Below are positions 19,894 through 21,397 of a stretch of 21,397 bases of DNA, one piece after another. Each line of letters opens with the position of its first letter. Position 1 is the first letter of the stretch. The position numbers were made by a program, and so were the translations under genes. Under the pieces are notes generated by a model that was not told where the DNA came from, did not search any database, and saw only the letters and a program-made list of their open reading frames with translations. The DNA is taken from NCBI GenBank assembly GCA_002478145.1, contig DLMI01000224.1, positions 20,094 to 41,490 on the forward strand, read 5' to 3'. The DNA comes from Acidobacteria bacterium UBA7540 (GTDB lineage: Bacteria > Acidobacteriota > Terriglobia > UBA7540).

Positions 19894-21375
19894 TCATTGG
19901 AGTACCTCCAGAAGGGCCTGGCGGAATAACCCCACATCTTCCTCGAGTGTCCTGCAAATCTCCGACGCAGAGGTGAGATCTCCACTCTGGGCAATCAATT
20001 CCAGGCTGGCCGCAGTTCGAAAGGCCTGCGAGGCAGAGAGAGTCCCCAGTGAGCCTTTGAAGTGATGCGCAGCACGTTCAACGGTCCTGGCGTCCCCCCG
20101 GGCTATGGCGTCGCGGATCTCCTGCATCTCTCTGGGGCTGGTCTCTAGAAATGAATCAATGAGCTTTTTCAGAAGTTCCGTGTCGCCCTCAGCCCGGGTC
20201 AACAGAACCGATTCGTCAAGAACGCCGTTTTCTTTCTTGTCGATCCGATTTTGCGTGCCAAACGAGCCTTGCGTCCGGTCGAACGCCGCAATTGCCTCGA
20301 ACAGCTCCTGACTTCTGATGGGCTTGGACACGTAGTTGTCCATGCCAGCGGCCAAGCACCGTTCCCGGTCACCGGTCATAGCGTGGGCCGTCATAGCAAC
20401 GATGGGCACATGCGTGCCGGTGGCTTTCTCCTTTTCCCGGACCGCTGCGGTGGCCTCAAACCCGTCCATTTCGGGCATCTGAACATCCATCAGAATCAGG
20501 TCAAAGGTTTGCTTATCGAGCGCGGCTAACACCTCGCGTCCACTGCCCGCCAAAACAACCTCATAGCCCCGCTTCTGAAGTAGCCGTAAGGCAAAGTATT
20601 GGTTGACCTGGTTGTCTTCTGCGAGCAGGATGCGAAGCCCTTTTTGTGGCCGTTGATCCTCGCGCGGACTCTGACGCCTCGCCAACTCCCGCGGGGGCGC
20701 CTCCTGGACCTTCAAGCTCATCACGGACAGCAAGGCATCGCGCAGTTCGTGCGCCCGGATAGGCTTGACGAGGTATGCCGCGACACCTAATTCCCGGCAG
20801 CGAGTGACGTCCAGACGCTGACCCGTCGAGGTCAGCATCATAATCGTCGGACGGGAGAATTCCGGATGGCGCTGGATGTGCTCCACCAAAGCGAACCCAT
20901 CCATACCAGGCATCTGTGCGTCAGTCAGAATAAGAGAGAATGGCTCTCCGGCTTCCACCGCCCGCTTCATCGCCGACAAAGCGGCTTCGCCGCTCTCCGC
21001 AGATGTCGGGTTGCAGCCCCACCGGCGCAGCCGTTCCGCGAGAATCAACCGGTTCGTAGCATTATCGTCGACGACGAGCACGCGGAGGTCTTGCAAGCAG
21101 GCTGGAGGCGGCAAGGGCAACTGTGCCTTGGGGCTTTTCGCCAAACCGAATCGCGCGGTGAAGTGGAACTCGCTACCTTTGCCCTCTTCGCTTTCCACCC
21201 AGATACGGCCACCCATCATCTCGACTAATTGTGATGAGATGGCGAGGCCCAGGCCTGTCCCCCCGAACCTGCGCGTGGCTGAACCGTCCCCCTGAGTGAA
21301 GGCTTCGAAAATGAGGGCTTGCTTCTCCTTAGGGACCCCAACGCCCGAATCAGCGACAACGAAGTGCAACGTCAC
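19894..21375 (-). CDS. Hybrid sensor histidine kinase, C-terminal half: ATPase, two REC domains, HPt (5' truncated)
   Basis: This 493-codon frame is the C-terminal half of a hybrid phosphorelay kinase. The ATPase part keeps G1 (DSGVGVP, residues 9-15), the F box (IFEAFTQGDGS), and G2 (GTGLGLAIS). Receiver 1 has VVDDN, LTDAQMPGMDG and VKPI; receiver 2 has LAEDN, LMDVQMPEMDG and SKPI. A terminal HPt has HHFKGSLG with the first His as phosphoacceptor. The usual HisKA domain, N box and sensor region are absent. The frame opens at GTG 21375, with an in-frame TAA at 21391-21393 just upstream. The missing 5' part is not in this window, so this is a truncated gene, a pseudogene, or a sequence error near the edge. 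The stop TGA is at 19894-19896. Confidence 0.85.
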   Translation of the reverse strand: MTLHFVVADSGVGVPKEKQALIFEAFTQGDGSATRRFGGTGLGLAISSQLVEMMGGRIWVESEEGKGSEFHFTARFGLAKSPKAQLPLPPPACLQDLRVLVVDDNATNRLILAERLRRWGCNPTSAESGEAALSAMKRAVEAGEPFSLILTDAQMPGMDGFALVEHIQRHPEFSRPTIMMLTSTGQRLDVTRCRELGVAAYLVKPIRAHELRDALLSVMSLKVQEAPPRELARRQSPREDQRPQKGLRILLAEDNQVNQYFALRLLQKRGYEVVLAGSGREVLAALDKQTFDLILMDVQMPEMDGFEATAAVREKEKATGTHVPIVAMTAHAMTGDRERCLAAGMDNYVSKPIRSQELFEAIAAFDRTQGSFGTQNRIDKKENGVLDESVLLTRAEGDTELLKKLIDSFLETSPREMQEIRDAIARGDARTVERAAHHFKGSLGTLSASQAFRTAASLELIAQSGDLTSASEICRTLEEDVGLFRQALLEVLQ

Positions 21376-21397
21376 ACTATACAGAGCGTCTTAAGTA

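Noticed and set aside
19575..19976. Plus-strand ORF of 133 codons
   Set aside because: It runs through the palindromic element and into the histidine-kinase gene on the other strand; no RBS or motif, and an odd Pro/Gly-rich composition.

Overview
The window is G+C-rich and gene-dense. It most resembles a soil or metagenomic bacterium of the Acidobacteriota. That placement is inferred from gene content, not from a marker-gene tree. The clues are two large membrane Ser/Thr kinases with TolB/FlgO-like and TPR C-termini, an FG-GAP/ASPIC-type TPR lipoprotein, a SYLF-domain protein, a paralogous EF-G, and intergenic heptanucleotide arrays. Both ends cut into genes or gene remnants (an M23 peptidase on the left, a hybrid histidine kinase on the right).

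Layout. 1-447 is the C-terminal end of an M23 endopeptidase. 442-553 is a spacer built almost entirely of 7-bp repeats. 555-3563 (minus) is a probable operon read oxidoreductase, transporter, nucleoside hydrolase. It has a good -35 box and tight spacing, and suggests scavenging of a nucleoside or sugar. 3798-4166 is a small orphan gene. 4353-6725 (minus) and 12638-15040 (plus) are two paralogous receptor-like kinases with recognisable and mutually similar promoters. 7195-9288 (minus) is an EF-G2-type GTPase with a strong RBS and a clear downstream terminator.

9510-10814 is the most interesting block. A short DNA-methyltransferase-like gene and a candidate PD-(D/E)xK-type nuclease gene converge with directly abutting stop codons, which looks like a very compact, possibly undescribed type II restriction-modification pair. 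11180-11971 (minus) is a secreted SYLF protein with an APKQ-rich repeat tail. 12304-12528 is a decayed PIN-domain (VapC-like) toxin fragment immediately upstream of the second kinase's promoter.

15153-15704 is a membrane-anchored cysteine-rich protein. 15893-19453 is a 1186-residue TPR, FG-GAP and ASPIC/UnbV probable lipoprotein bracketed by inverted copies of the same heptamer array. 19503-19604 is a non-coding palindromic element with 12-bp perfect inverted ends around a GAAA-loop hairpin. 19894-21375 (minus) carries the C-terminal half of a hybrid sensor kinase (ATPase, two receiver domains, HPt). Its reading frame is interrupted by a stop near the window edge.

How the parts fit: the window is mostly signalling (two Ser/Thr kinases, one phosphorelay protein) and cell-envelope genes, with a short catabolic operon and a probable horizontally acquired R-M cassette between the EF-G2 gene and the SYLF gene. 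No rRNA, tRNA, CRISPR array, transposase or integrase gene was found.
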